Assembly: GCF_963691685.1 (NCBI RefSeq)
Contig: NZ_OY829290.1
Coordinates: 496,001-560,000, forward strand
Origin: Thalassovita sp.
GTDB lineage: Bacteria; Pseudomonadota; Alphaproteobacteria; Rhodobacterales; Rhodobacteraceae
Direction of reading: 5' to 3'
Length of the DNA: 64,000 nucleotides
Part shown: positions 1-7,420 of the stretch, piece after piece
Position numbering within the stretch: the first letter of the stretch is position 1
Layout of the letters: the number at the start of each line of letters is the position of its first letter
Notes under the pieces: model-generated
The model's input: only the letters and a program-made list of their open reading frames with translations
The model's database searches: none
What the model was told of the DNA's origin: nothing
Made by a program: the position numbers and the translations under genes

Positions 1-348
1 TCGACCATCTACCGGGTGATGTACCTTGGCGTGCCCGAGGCTGAGATCATGGGCGTTGTCGGCTTTATGGCTTTGGCAACCAACCTGATTTCGGTGGCCC
101 TTCTGGTGAAATACAAAGACGGTGATGCCAATGTGCGGTCGGTCTGGCTGTGTTCGCGCAATGACGCCATCGGCAATGTGGCGGTGATGTTTGCAGCCTT
201 GGGGGTCTGGGGCTCGGGCACCGGTTGGCCGGATGTGATCGTGGCGGGCATCATGGCCACGCTGTTCCTCTCCTCGGCCTTCCAGATCATCAAGCAGGCC
301 CTGGCGGAACGGCGCGCGGTAGTAGATCACGCGCAATCCCACGCCTAA
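1..348 (+). CDS. Cation diffusion facilitator (CDF) transporter, C-terminal part (5' end outside window)
   Basis: The reading frame is open from base 1, so the start lies upstream of the window. About 115 residues are visible with three hydrophobic stretches. The segment around SRNDAIGNVAVMFAA resembles the polar/acidic helix of CDF proteins, where an N/H-x-D-type motif binds the divalent cation in the membrane. The tail after the last helix is short and ends in a His-containing stretch. Expected role: proton-coupled efflux of a divalent metal at the inner membrane; the metal cannot be told from this fragment. It ends just before a bidirectional hairpin shared with the convergent flavoprotein gene. 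Confidence 0.65.
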   Translation, partial: STIYRVMYLGVPEAEIMGVVGFMALATNLISVALLVKYKDGDANVRSVWLCSRNDAIGNVAVMFAALGVWGSGTGWPDVIVAGIMATLFLSSAFQIIKQALAERRAVVDHAQSHA

Positions 349-350
349 AG

Positions 351-378
351 AAAAGCCCCGCTTTCGTCGCGGGGCTTT
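351..378. terminator. Bidirectional intrinsic terminator
   Basis: AAAGCCCCGC, a short TTTCGT loop, then GCGGGGCTTT: a GC-rich stem flanked by A and T runs. It sits between the stops of two convergent genes and can serve both. Confidence 0.75.
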
Positions 379-380
379 CG

Positions 381-971
381 TTAACTGGCGGGTGGGGGCA
401 GGGTGCGCCCCACCTCAAAACTGCGCGCCAACAAGGCCTTGCGCCGCGGCTCAGATCCGGTGGATCCGCACAGCAGCTCCATCTTCCGCGGGCTGAGGCC
501 AAAGTAACCAAAGGTGCCTTTGATCCAGGCGGTTTCCAGCGCGGCGCCATAACCTTCCTGTTCAATCTCATCTGACCGCGCACCGGCCGGGATCAGCAAA
601 ACCCCGCTCCGGGGCCGTTGCAGCGATTTTTCCGGGTCATCCAGCTGGTCATAGGCCCAACCCCAGCGCCAGACCCGATCCACCCAACCTTTGGTCATCG
701 CCGGCATCCCCCACCAGAACAGCGGAAACACTAGACAGACCGCATCAGCCCGCGCGATGCGCTCTTGCTCAGCACTCACATCCGAGAGGTCAGCGCCCGG
801 CGCATCCGGGTCAATGTCAGATTGGGACCATAGCGGATTGAAGCCTTCGGCGTTGAGGTCCGCCAGCTCAGTTGTATGCCCCGCCGCCTCGGTGCCTGCC
901 ATAAAGGACTGCGCCACAGCATGGCTGAAGGAGTTGAGATTCGGGTGATCCAGAACGGTGAGAACGTGCAT
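381..971 (-). CDS. NAD(P)H-dependent oxidoreductase, flavodoxin-like fold (quinone reductase family)
   Basis: The 196-residue protein has the flavodoxin_2 layout: an N-terminal beta strand followed by DHPNLNSFSHAVAQ, which binds the flavin phosphate, and the central LVFPLFWWGMPAMTKGWVDR, close to the family's P-x-W-W-x-x-P-A-x-x-K-G-W-x-D-R signature. Family members are cytoplasmic FMN/FAD enzymes that reduce quinones or other electrophiles with two electrons from NAD(P)H. ATG start at 971; no obvious operon partner. It converges on the CDF gene with a shared terminator. The physiological substrate is unknown. Confidence 0.8.
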   Translation of the reverse strand: MHVLTVLDHPNLNSFSHAVAQSFMAGTEAAGHTTELADLNAEGFNPLWSQSDIDPDAPGADLSDVSAEQERIARADAVCLVFPLFWWGMPAMTKGWVDRVWRWGWAYDQLDDPEKSLQRPRSGVLLIPAGARSDEIEQEGYGAALETAWIKGTFGYFGLSPRKMELLCGSTGSEPRRKALLARSFEVGRTLPPPAS

Positions 972-1060
972 CTTTGGCCTGTGTGTTTATGGGATGATGC
1001 AGGCTCTCTAGGACCTCAAGGGTGGTTTAGATCAAGGAAAATTTCGCCTGCCGCAAAGAA

Positions 1061-1086
1061 AAAGCCCCGCCAGTTGGCAGGGCTTC
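1061..1086 (-). terminator. Intrinsic terminator of the sat-cysC gene
   Basis: On the minus strand AAGCCCTGCC-AACT-GGCGGGGCTT (one mismatch) is followed by a T-rich run, about 20 bases past the stop codon of the fused sulfate-activation gene. Confidence 0.7.
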
Positions 1087-1107
1087 CTCTGTCATATGTC
1101 CCGGTGC

Positions 1108-3192
1108 TTAGGCCCAGGCGCCCGAGATCAGGCCCATGGATTCCAGCTTCAGCAGAACCTGATGAGCGCAGTTGTCGACCTCGACGTTTTCGGTCTCAAC
1201 CGACAGTTCGGGGTTCGCGGGCACGTCATAGGGATCCGAGATACCGGTGAACTCTTTGATCTTGCCTTCACGCGCCAGCTTGTAGAGGCCCTTGCGGTCG
1301 CGGCGTTCACATTCCTCGATCGAAGTGGCGACGTGGATTTCCACAAAGGCACCATATTGCTCGATCTCTTCACGCACATGACGGCGGGTGGCCGCGTAGG
1401 GGGCGATCGGGGCACAGATGGCGATACCGCCGTTCTTGGTGATTTCCGAGGCCACATAGCCGATGCGTTTGATGTTGAGGTCGCGGTGCTCCTTGGAGAA
1501 GCCCAGCTCGCTCGACAGGTTCTTCCGCACGATGTCCCCGTCCAGCAGGGTCACGGGGCGGCCGCCCATCTCCATCAGCTTGACCATCAACGCGTTGGCG
1601 ATGGTGGATTTGCCGGAACCCGAGAAACCGGTGAAGAACACGGTGAAACCCTGTTTGGAACGCGGCGGTTTGGTGCGGCGCAACTCACGCACCACCTCAG
1701 GGAAGGAGAACCACTCGGGGATTTCCAGACCTTCAGCCAGACGGCGGCGCAGCTCGGTGCCCGAGATGTTCAGGATGGTGACGTCATCCTTATCTTCGAT
1801 CTCATCGGCGGGTTCGTATTGGGCGCGCTCCTGCACGTAGACCATGTGTTTGAAGTCGACCATTTCGATGCCGATTTCATCCTGATACTCGCGGAACAGA
1901 TCCTGCGCGTCATAAGGACCGTAGAAGTCTTCACCGGCCGAGTTCTTGCCGGGGCCAGCGTGGTCGCGGCCAACGATGAAGTGGGTGCAGCCGTGGTTGG
2001 CGCGGATCAGACCGTGCCAAACCGCTTCACGCGGGCCCGCCATCCGCATCGCCAGGTTCAGCAGCGACATCGAGGTGGTGGCCTGCGGGTACTTGTCCAG
2101 CACCGCCTCATAGCAGCGCACGCGGGTGAAGTGGTCCACGTCACCGGGTTTGGTCATGCCGACAACAGGGTGGATCAGCAGGTTGGCCTGCGCTTCACGT
2201 GCCGCGCGGAAGGTCAGTTCCTGGTGTGCGCGGTGCAGCGGGTTGCGGGTCTGGAAGGCGACAACCTTGCGCCAGCCCATCTTGCGGAAATAGGCGCGCA
2301 ATTCGTTCGGGGTGTCGCGGCGGGCGCGGAAATCATAGTGAACCGGCTGTTGAATGCCGGTTACCGGGCCGCCCAGATAGACCTTGCCGGCCTGATTGTG
2401 CAGGTAGTTCACCGCCGGGTGGGCATCGTCATCAGCACCAAAAACCTTCTCGGCCTCACGTGCTTTGTTCGGCACCCAGTTGTCGGTGACGGTCATGGTG
2501 GCCAGGATCACACCTTCCTGATCGCGCAGGGCGATGTCCTGACCGTCTTCCAGCTTGCTGGCAAACTCTTCGGACACATCCAGGTTGATCGGCATCGGCC
2601 ACAGCGACCCGTCGGCCAGGCGCATGTTCTCAACCACACCGTTGTAGTCTTCCTCGCTTAGGAAGCCCTTCAGCGGGTTGAAGCCACCGTTCATCAGCAG
2701 TTCCAGATCGCAGATCTGGCGCGGGGTCAGATCCCAGCTGACCAGATCAGCTGCTTCGGTCTTCATTTTCTGGGCCGACTCATAAGAGACATAAAGCTCA
2801 GGGATGGGAGCCAGATTGTTTTGCATGATTTGCATCCTACTCTTGAAGGGAACCAACCCGCTGGTTGTTCCGGTAAGTTCTGCGTGCAGAGCTTCATACT
2901 CTGCAAATTTTCGTTTCAGGAATTGATCGGTGAGCCGGTTCTTCTCGGCCGCGCCGCGCGCCGTGATGGCATAGGCATAACGTTGGCGCTTGTCGGGGCC
3001 ATCGCGGGCTGAAATGTCGATCAGCCCCTTTTCGGCCGTTTTGCGCAATAGCGTGTTCAATCGTCCCAGCGAAATGCCCAGGGCCTCGGCCGTGGCGCGC
3101 TGGGTTGCGTCAGGCGCAGTGTCCAGCTGGCGCAGCAGACGGAAGCGCATGTCTTCCTCAGCGGCTAAGATATTGGATTTTGGGGCGGTCAT
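1108..3192 (-). CDS. sat-cysC: wHTH (MarR-like)-ATP sulfurylase-APS kinase fusion protein
   Basis: One open frame of 694 residues holds three modules. Residues 1 to about 105 resemble an EPS-associated MarR-type winged-helix regulator (for example ATAEALGISLGRLNTLLRKT). From residue 120-123 a homo-oligomeric-type ATP sulfurylase begins, with the ATP-binding QTRNPLHRAHQ near residue 315 and GRDHAGPG further on. From about residue 510 there is an APS kinase with P-loop GFSGSGKST near 520 and DGDIVRKNL. The enzymes turn sulfate into APS and then PAPS, the donor for sulfotransferases and a precursor for reduction. The SAT-APS kinase fusion is a known type; an N-terminal regulator in the same frame is unusual. 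No stop separates the regulator from the enzyme, but a ribosome site precedes internal ATGs at 2835 and 2826, so separate products are possible. A missing base turning the fusion into two genes cannot be excluded. Confidence 0.85.
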   Translation of the reverse strand: MTAPKSNILAAEEDMRFRLLRQLDTAPDATQRATAEALGISLGRLNTLLRKTAEKGLIDISARDGPDKRQRYAYAITARGAAEKNRLTDQFLKRKFAEYEALHAELTGTTSGLVPFKSRMQIMQNNLAPIPELYVSYESAQKMKTEAADLVSWDLTPRQICDLELLMNGGFNPLKGFLSEEDYNGVVENMRLADGSLWPMPINLDVSEEFASKLEDGQDIALRDQEGVILATMTVTDNWVPNKAREAEKVFGADDDAHPAVNYLHNQAGKVYLGGPVTGIQQPVHYDFRARRDTPNELRAYFRKMGWRKVVAFQTRNPLHRAHQELTFRAAREAQANLLIHPVVGMTKPGDVDHFTRVRCYEAVLDKYPQATTSMSLLNLAMRMAGPREAVWHGLIRANHGCTHFIVGRDHAGPGKNSAGEDFYGPYDAQDLFREYQDEIGIEMVDFKHMVYVQERAQYEPADEIEDKDDVTILNISGTELRRRLAEGLEIPEWFSFPEVVRELRRTKPPRSKQGFTVFFTGFSGSGKSTIANALMVKLMEMGGRPVTLLDGDIVRKNLSSELGFSKEHRDLNIKRIGYVASEITKNGGIAICAPIAPYAATRRHVREEIEQYGAFVEIHVATSIEECERRDRKGLYKLAREGKIKEFTGISDPYDVPANPELSVETENVEVDNCAHQVLLKLESMGLISGAWA
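2836..2843 (-). promoter_or_regulatory. Internal ribosome binding site for a separate Sat-CysC product
   Basis: AGAGTAGG on the minus strand lies 9 bases before the ATG at 2826 (MQNNLAP) and directly abuts the ATG at 2835. This spacing suits initiation at 2826 and would give a 572-residue Sat-CysC enzyme of conventional layout from the same mRNA. Confidence 0.5.
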
Positions 3193-3230
3193 ACCGGGAC
3201 TCTTTGCGACTCTTACTGCGACTCAATGTT

Positions 3231-3246
3231 TGTTCACGCGTGAACA
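3231..3246. promoter_or_regulatory. Perfect 16-bp palindrome upstream of the wHTH-sat-cysC gene
   Basis: TGTTCACGCGTGAACA is a perfect dyad, 38 bases before the ATG at 3192. Its size and symmetry fit a dimeric winged-helix operator. Because the downstream protein starts with a winged helix, self-regulation is an attractive inference, not shown. Confidence 0.5.
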
Positions 3247-3320
3247 CATTGCACAGAATGCAGTTTTCACAAAGGAATTTTTTGCAGTTGCAGCATTTGA
3301 AGGGAAAGTAAGACAGGTTT

Positions 3321-3344
3321 CCCACGCCACCTTGCTGGCGTGGG
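3321..3344 (-). terminator. Hairpin after the trxB-rraB operon
   Basis: CCCACGCCA and TGGCGTGGG form a perfect 9-bp stem with a 6-base loop, 17 bases past the rraB stop. The following T run is weak, so termination efficiency is uncertain. Confidence 0.5.
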
Positions 3345-3360
3345 ATGTGGTTCTGTTAGA

Positions 3361-3696
3361 TCAGTTTTCCGCAAAACCCCAGCCGTCCGGGGCAAAGCCA
3401 TTTTCAAGCGCAGCCTTGGTGGCCAGCTCTTCAGCGGTCCAGATGGCGGCGGCGCTGATCAGGTGATCGGCCATAGTGGCGATCAGGGTGTCGGGCTCAT
3501 CTTCGGCGCCGGTGATCCATTGGGTTTCAAACCCCAGATCCGCCAGCGCCTGGGCGGCGGGGCGCCAATCAGCATCCGCATCGACGGGGACAAAGAACAG
3601 GTCCAGATCTGCCTCGGTGGGCAATGGACCCTCGGCCTGCAGATCGGAAAAGGCCGAGAATGTCTCGGCCTTTTGGCTGTCAAAATCATGCGCCAC
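3361..3696 (-). CDS. rraB: Ribonuclease E inhibitor RraB family protein
   Basis: A 111-residue acidic protein whose LEADLDLFFVP-like segment (here TEADLDLFFVPVDADADW) and following helix-rich C-terminus match the RraB/DUF1260 ferredoxin-like fold. In Escherichia coli RraB binds the C-terminal half of RNase E and changes which RNAs it degrades; the same role here is inferred. A GTG start is chosen because an AGGAG lies 9 bases upstream, overlapping the end of trxB. The 5-base spacing shows that rraB is the second gene of a trxB-rraB transcription unit. Confidence 0.7.
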   Translation of the reverse strand: MAHDFDSQKAETFSAFSDLQAEGPLPTEADLDLFFVPVDADADWRPAAQALADLGFETQWITGAEDEPDTLIATMADHLISAAAIWTAEELATKAALENGFAPDGWGFAEN

Positions 3697-3701
3697 GGCG
3701 C

Positions 3702-4643
3702 TTACTCCTGCTCAGCCAGGAAACGCTCAGCATCCAGCGCGGCCATACAGCCCATGCCAGCCGAGGTCACAGCCTGACGGTATTTGTGATCGGTCAGATC
3801 GCCCGCGGCAAAGATACCCGGGATCGAGGTTTCGGTGGTGCCGGGGGTCACTTTGACATAGCCGCCGTTGTGCAGTTCCAGCACATCCTTCACCAGCTCA
3901 TTGGCAGGGGCGTGGCCGATGGCGATAAACACACCTTTGGCCGGGATCTCAGAGATCTCACCAGTTTTGGTGTGTTTCACCTTCACACCGGTGACGCCCT
4001 TGGGGTTGTCTTCGCCCACAACCTCTTCCAGCTCATGGAACCAGAGGGTTTCGATCTTCTCATTCTTGAACAGACGGTCCTGCAGGATCTTCTCCGCGCG
4101 CAGCTCATCGCGGCGGTGGATCAAGGTCACCTTGGAGGCAAAGTTCGTCAGGAACAGCGCCTCTTCCACAGCGGTGTTGCCGCCGCCGACTACAACGATC
4201 TCCTGACCGCGGTAAAAGAACCCGTCACAGGTGGCACAGGCCGACACGCCGAAGCCTTTGTAGGATTCTTCACTGTCCAGCCCCAGCCATTTGGCGCGCG
4301 CACCGGTGGCCAGAATGACGGCATCGGCGGTGTAGATGGTGCCGCTGTCACCCTTGGCGGTGAAGGGGCGTTTGCTGGTGTCGAGCTCGGTGATGATATC
4401 GCCGATCACCTCAGTGCCCATGGCGCGGGCGTGCTCTTCCATCTTCATCATCAGCTCAGGGCCCTGAACCTCGACGAAGGAGGGGTAGTTTTCCACCTCG
4501 GTTGTGGTGGTCAACTGACCACCGGGCTCAATACCCTGAACTAGGATCGGCGACAGCATGGCGCGGGCCGCGTAAACGCCGGCGGTGTAGCCTGCCGGGC
4601 CAGAGCCGACGATCAGAACCTTGGTGTGACGTGTTTCGGCCAT
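3702..4643 (-). CDS. trxB: Thioredoxin-disulfide reductase
   Basis: 313 residues, the normal length for the low-molecular-weight enzyme. It shows the FAD-binding GSGPAGYTAGVYAAR (residues 12-26), the redox-active CATC with following DG near residues 134-139, an NADPH-binding GGGNTAVEEA, and the C-terminal FAD motif GIFAAGDLTD. It transfers electrons from NADPH to thioredoxin in the cytoplasm. It is first in an operon with rraB and divergent from an Lrp-type regulator, an arrangement common in alphaproteobacteria. ATG at 4643. Confidence 0.97.
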   Translation of the reverse strand: MAETRHTKVLIVGSGPAGYTAGVYAARAMLSPILVQGIEPGGQLTTTTEVENYPSFVEVQGPELMMKMEEHARAMGTEVIGDIITELDTSKRPFTAKGDSGTIYTADAVILATGARAKWLGLDSEESYKGFGVSACATCDGFFYRGQEIVVVGGGNTAVEEALFLTNFASKVTLIHRRDELRAEKILQDRLFKNEKIETLWFHELEEVVGEDNPKGVTGVKVKHTKTGEISEIPAKGVFIAIGHAPANELVKDVLELHNGGYVKVTPGTTETSIPGIFAAGDLTDHKYRQAVTSAGMGCMAALDAERFLAEQE

Positions 4644-4788
4644 TTCGGGGCCCTCTCATTCCAGAAAATTCAGTCACAAACGCATATAGACAAGGCGGTG
4701 AGGTCAGAAAAGGCCCAGCTCTTCAAAAGCGCGTTTAGGTGCAAATTCCAAACATCTGGAAAGCTGTCCTTGGGTCAACGAAATAATG

Positions 4789-4816
4789 TTGCGCGTGATT
4801 TGCGTGGTGGTATAAG
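4789..4816 (+). promoter_or_regulatory. Candidate sigma-70 promoter of the lrp-type gene
   Basis: TTGCGC (4789-4794), a 16-base spacer and TATAAG (4811-4816) precede the ATG at 4841. The match to the -35 box is partial. The site lies in the trxB-lrp divergent region. Confidence 0.4.
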
Positions 4817-4840
4817 AAACCGATCAAAGGAGAGTGTGTT

Positions 4841-5341
4841 ATGCCCTCATCGCGGCTGGATCCCATCGATCGTAAAATCCTCGCTGAATTGCAAGCTGAC
4901 GGCCGCATGACAAATGTCGAGCTGGCCAAACGTGTGGGCATCTCAGCGCCGCCCTGTCTGCGCCGTGTGCGCACTCTGGAAGAGGCGGGGTATATCAAGG
5001 GCTATCACGCTGAGGTTGATTCGCGGGAGCTGGGCTTTGAGGTTCAGGTCTACGCGATGGTCGGCCTGCAGAGCCAAGCCGAAAGCGATCTGAGTGAGTT
5101 TGAAACCCGCTGTCGTGACTGGCCGCTGGTCCGCGAATGCAACATGCTCAACGGTGAGGTGGATTTCATCTTGAAATGCGTCGCGCCGGATCTCAGCACG
5201 TTTCAGGCCTTCCTGACCGGTGATCTGCTGAAGGCGCCGAATGTGGCTTCAGTCAAAACCTCACTGGTGATCCGCAGCGCCAAAGATGAACCGGGCGTAC
5301 CCTTTGAGGTGCTGGAGGAACGGCTCAGCCGGATGGCCTGA
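4841..5341 (+). CDS. Lrp/AsnC family transcriptional regulator
   Basis: 166 residues with an N-terminal AsnC helix-turn-helix (MTNVELAKRVGISAPPCLRR, about residues 22-41) followed by the hinge TLEEAGYIKGYHAEVD and a C-terminal RAM/ACT-like ligand domain (VYAMVGLQ, CRDWPLVRECNMLNGEVDFILKC). Such proteins assemble as octamers and sense amino acids. The paralogue divergent from trxB is recurrent in alphaproteobacteria, but its ligand is not evident here. AGGAG sits 8 bases before the ATG at 4841. Confidence 0.9.
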   Translation: MPSSRLDPIDRKILAELQADGRMTNVELAKRVGISAPPCLRRVRTLEEAGYIKGYHAEVDSRELGFEVQVYAMVGLQSQAESDLSEFETRCRDWPLVRECNMLNGEVDFILKCVAPDLSTFQAFLTGDLLKAPNVASVKTSLVIRSAKDEPGVPFEVLEERLSRMA

Positions 5342-5356
5342 GCCTAAAACCACCCG

Positions 5357-6115
5357 TTAGGCCCAATTCAGTTCTGCATCCCGCACCCGCGTGCTGCCGC
5401 CGACCAGTGGGGCGCCAAAATCTTCGGGCCGTTTGATATGCGGGAAGAAGGACATGAATAGCTGTTTCATGTTCGGCCCCAAGAGGCGCACCTTTTCCAT
5501 CTGCGGATGATAGCTGGCCAATTGCACGCCGTTGGCAATCAGGCTGGACTGCTGCGGCAGCAACAGATGAAACACCTGCACGGATGACGGCGGCGCGGTG
5601 CGAAACACCGTGTTGCCATCCTCCAGATCCGCGATTGGTGTGAGCTGCTGCGCCGGGCCGCTCAGGCCGCCGGCGCCAGGGCGCACAACCTGCGCTGCCG
5701 GGCCAAGCATCAGATCACTTTCAGGGCGGGCAAACCCAAACGACCCCTGCATCACCCGCGCCAGCTGCTGGCTTTCGGGATGATCGGTAGGGGTATTGGG
5801 CACAATGTTCATGGATCCCCGCCACAACAGCGGCTGGGCGCCAAATTCCACCGTTTCCAACATCATCCCGGGATAGAGATCCTCCACCGGGCAGGCGCCC
5901 TGACTTGTCTTGAAGACCGTTCCGCGGGCAAAGGCGGAAAACGCTGCCTCAAACAGCGGCATCGCAGGCGCAACCAATGTGTGGGTGGTGGTCTGGGTCA
6001 GGCATTCATAGCGGCGCATCAGCGGACGTTTCGTCAGGGTCCGCCCGCTGGAAGTTTGCGGGGCAGGGCGGCGATGCGGCTTGGCCGTCAGGGCGGTGGG
6101 CAGGATGGAATTCAA
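5357..6115 (-). CDS. Hint-domain protein (Rhodobacterales type)
   Basis: After about 60 residues without clear features comes a Hint_2-like module: ARGTVFKTSQGACPVEDLYP, then DLYPGMMLETVEFGAQPLLW. Such stand-alone Hint domains are abundant in Rhodobacteraceae and are often linked to secreted or self-processing proteins. The usual catalytic Cys at the first Hint position is not visible: this copy starts at ARGTVF rather than with an obvious C-F, so splicing or cleavage activity is doubtful. The longest frame begins with TTG at 6115, supported by an AAAGAG upstream; ATG 6019 is the alternative and would give 220 residues. Function unknown. Confidence 0.6.
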   Translation of the reverse strand: MNSILPTALTAKPHRRPAPQTSSGRTLTKRPLMRRYECLTQTTTHTLVAPAMPLFEAAFSAFARGTVFKTSQGACPVEDLYPGMMLETVEFGAQPLLWRGSMNIVPNTPTDHPESQQLARVMQGSFGFARPESDLMLGPAAQVVRPGAGGLSGPAQQLTPIADLEDGNTVFRTAPPSSVQVFHLLLPQQSSLIANGVQLASYHPQMEKVRLLGPNMKQLFMSFFPHIKRPEDFGAPLVGGSTRVRDAELNWA

Positions 6116-6207
6116 AACAATACTCTTTCTTCGAAGCGCCCATCGGGGGCGGGCGCGTTTACAACAGGCGGGCGGCGCAAAAATCGCGACCCTGAATTGT
6201 AAGAGAA

Positions 6208-6225
6208 CCGCCCCTTTCGGGGCGG
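6208..6225 (-). terminator. Hairpin after the 42-residue protein gene
   Basis: CCGCCCC-TTTC-GGGGCGG is a perfect 7-bp stem with tetraloop. The T-rich stretch after it on the minus strand is modest. It separates the small basic protein gene from the Hint gene. Confidence 0.5.
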
Positions 6226-6286
6226 CCCTTCACTCACACAACATCCTCACTGGTTAAGAATGCAGGTAAACTCGGGTGGGCCACCG

Positions 6287-6415
6287 TTAGGCGGCACGTT
6301 TGATCGGAGCTTTGGATGGTTTGACCGCCAGCTTGCGGGCGGCCCAGGGCATCGCCGGCAGATCAGTTTTCGAGGTTTCGATCACAGATTTCATCCAGCG
6401 TTTCTGACGTTTCAT
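6287..6415 (-). CDS. Small basic conserved protein (42 residues)
   Basis: The frame can be extended to an ATG at 6502, but the start at 6415 is better: AGGAG lies 8 bases upstream. The resulting peptide begins MKRQKRWMKSVIETSK, continues DLPAMPWA, and ends in a Lys/Arg/Ala-rich tail (about one residue in four is basic). I recall very similar tiny proteins with an R-W-x-K-S-V start and a P-A-x-P-W/F motif in other Rhodobacteraceae, where they are usually unannotated or hypothetical; this memory was not checked. No transmembrane segment; the charge suggests nucleic-acid or ribosome contact, a guess. Confidence 0.6.
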   Translation of the reverse strand: MKRQKRWMKSVIETSKTDLPAMPWAARKLAVKPSKAPIKRAA

Positions 6416-6664
6416 CACTTGGCTCCTGCTCACTCTAGTCTCAATCTCTGGCACTTGCTGTGCCGGTTGGTTGAGATCAATATGAGGGTCCATTTGGGCC
6501 AAGATACGGCGCCTGGCTGGGCAAATAAGGCAATTTGGTGAAATGTGAAGGCGCGGGTGTAAATCCGCGTAAAGCGCTGCATTTAAACACTAAATTCCAA
6601 CATTCAGCGACCCGCTACCACCAAGACGGTCGCAATTGTGCCGCTTTGTTGCGTCGAAATCGCG

Positions 6665-7420
6665 CTACAGTCGAATGCAGGAGATCAAGCGCCCGTAGTC
6701 GGCCTGCCCTTCATGGGTGCTCAGACGGTAGGAATAGAACCTGTCAGGGTCGGAATAGGTGCAATGCCGGCTCCATTCTGCTTGGCCAATGCCCGCCGTC
6801 CGCAGCTTGTGCAGGCCAAAGGCGGGCAAGTCGAACTGATATCGGTCACCTGCGCCTTGGGCAAAGAACCGGCTGTTTGTGGCGTCTTCGGCCATGAAAT
6901 CATCCAGCAGTTCCGGCCCCACTTCATAGGCGCGCTGGCTGATGCAGGGGCCGATCACCGCGTGGATGCGATCGCGCTTTGCGCCCAGCTCTTCCATTGC
7001 AGCGATCGTATTGTCCAAAACGCCTGCCACCGCACCGCGCCAGCCCGCATGGGCGGCACCAATCACGCCTGCCGTGTGGTCGGCAAACAGCACGGGCTGA
7101 CAATCGGCGGTCAGGATACCCAGCGCCAGACCCGGGGTCTTGGTCACAATCGCGTCGGCTTTGGGCCTGTCGGTCAACGGCGCGTCCACCACTGCAACCT
7201 CGGCCGAATGGACTTGATGCACTGTCACCAGACCCTGCAGCGCCACCTCCATCGCATCGGCAACGCGGCTGCGGTTGATTTCGACAATTTCTGCCTGATC
7301 GCTGGAGCCCTGACCACAGTTCAGCCCTTCAAAAATGCCCGAAGAGGCGCCGCCTTTGCGGGTGAAGAAGCCGTGGCGCACAGGCGCCAGCAGGTCAGAG
7401 GTCAGGATTTCCAAAGTCAT
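6665..7420 (-). CDS. pgeF: Peptidoglycan editing factor / polyphenol oxidase (YfiH) family
   Basis: 251 residues with the family's metal-binding and catalytic pieces: HGFFTRKGG near the start, TVHQVHSAEV, GILTADCQPVLF and GAAHAGWRGAVAGVL. In E. coli the enzyme removes wrongly inserted L-Ser from muropeptide precursors; homologues were earlier called laccases. It overlaps midA by 4 bases (ATGA), so translation is coupled in an lgt-midA-pgeF unit tied to the cell envelope. Confidence 0.9.
   Translation of the reverse strand: MTLEILTSDLLAPVRHGFFTRKGGASSGIFEGLNCGQGSSDQAEIVEINRSRVADAMEVALQGLVTVHQVHSAEVAVVDAPLTDRPKADAIVTKTPGLALGILTADCQPVLFADHTAGVIGAAHAGWRGAVAGVLDNTIAAMEELGAKRDRIHAVIGPCISQRAYEVGPELLDDFMAEDATNSRFFAQGAGDRYQFDLPAFGLHKLRTAGIGQAEWSRHCTYSDPDRFYSYRLSTHEGQADYGRLISCIRL

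Noticed and set aside
1096..2661. Long open frame on the plus strand opposite sat-cysC
   Set aside because: It mirrors a highly conserved enzyme gene; GC-rich third positions open the antisense frame. Its translation has no recognisable domain.
5357..6115. Hint gene as an intein or Hedgehog-like self-splicing unit
   Set aside because: No clear catalytic Cys at the start of the Hint module and no flanking extein-like sequence.
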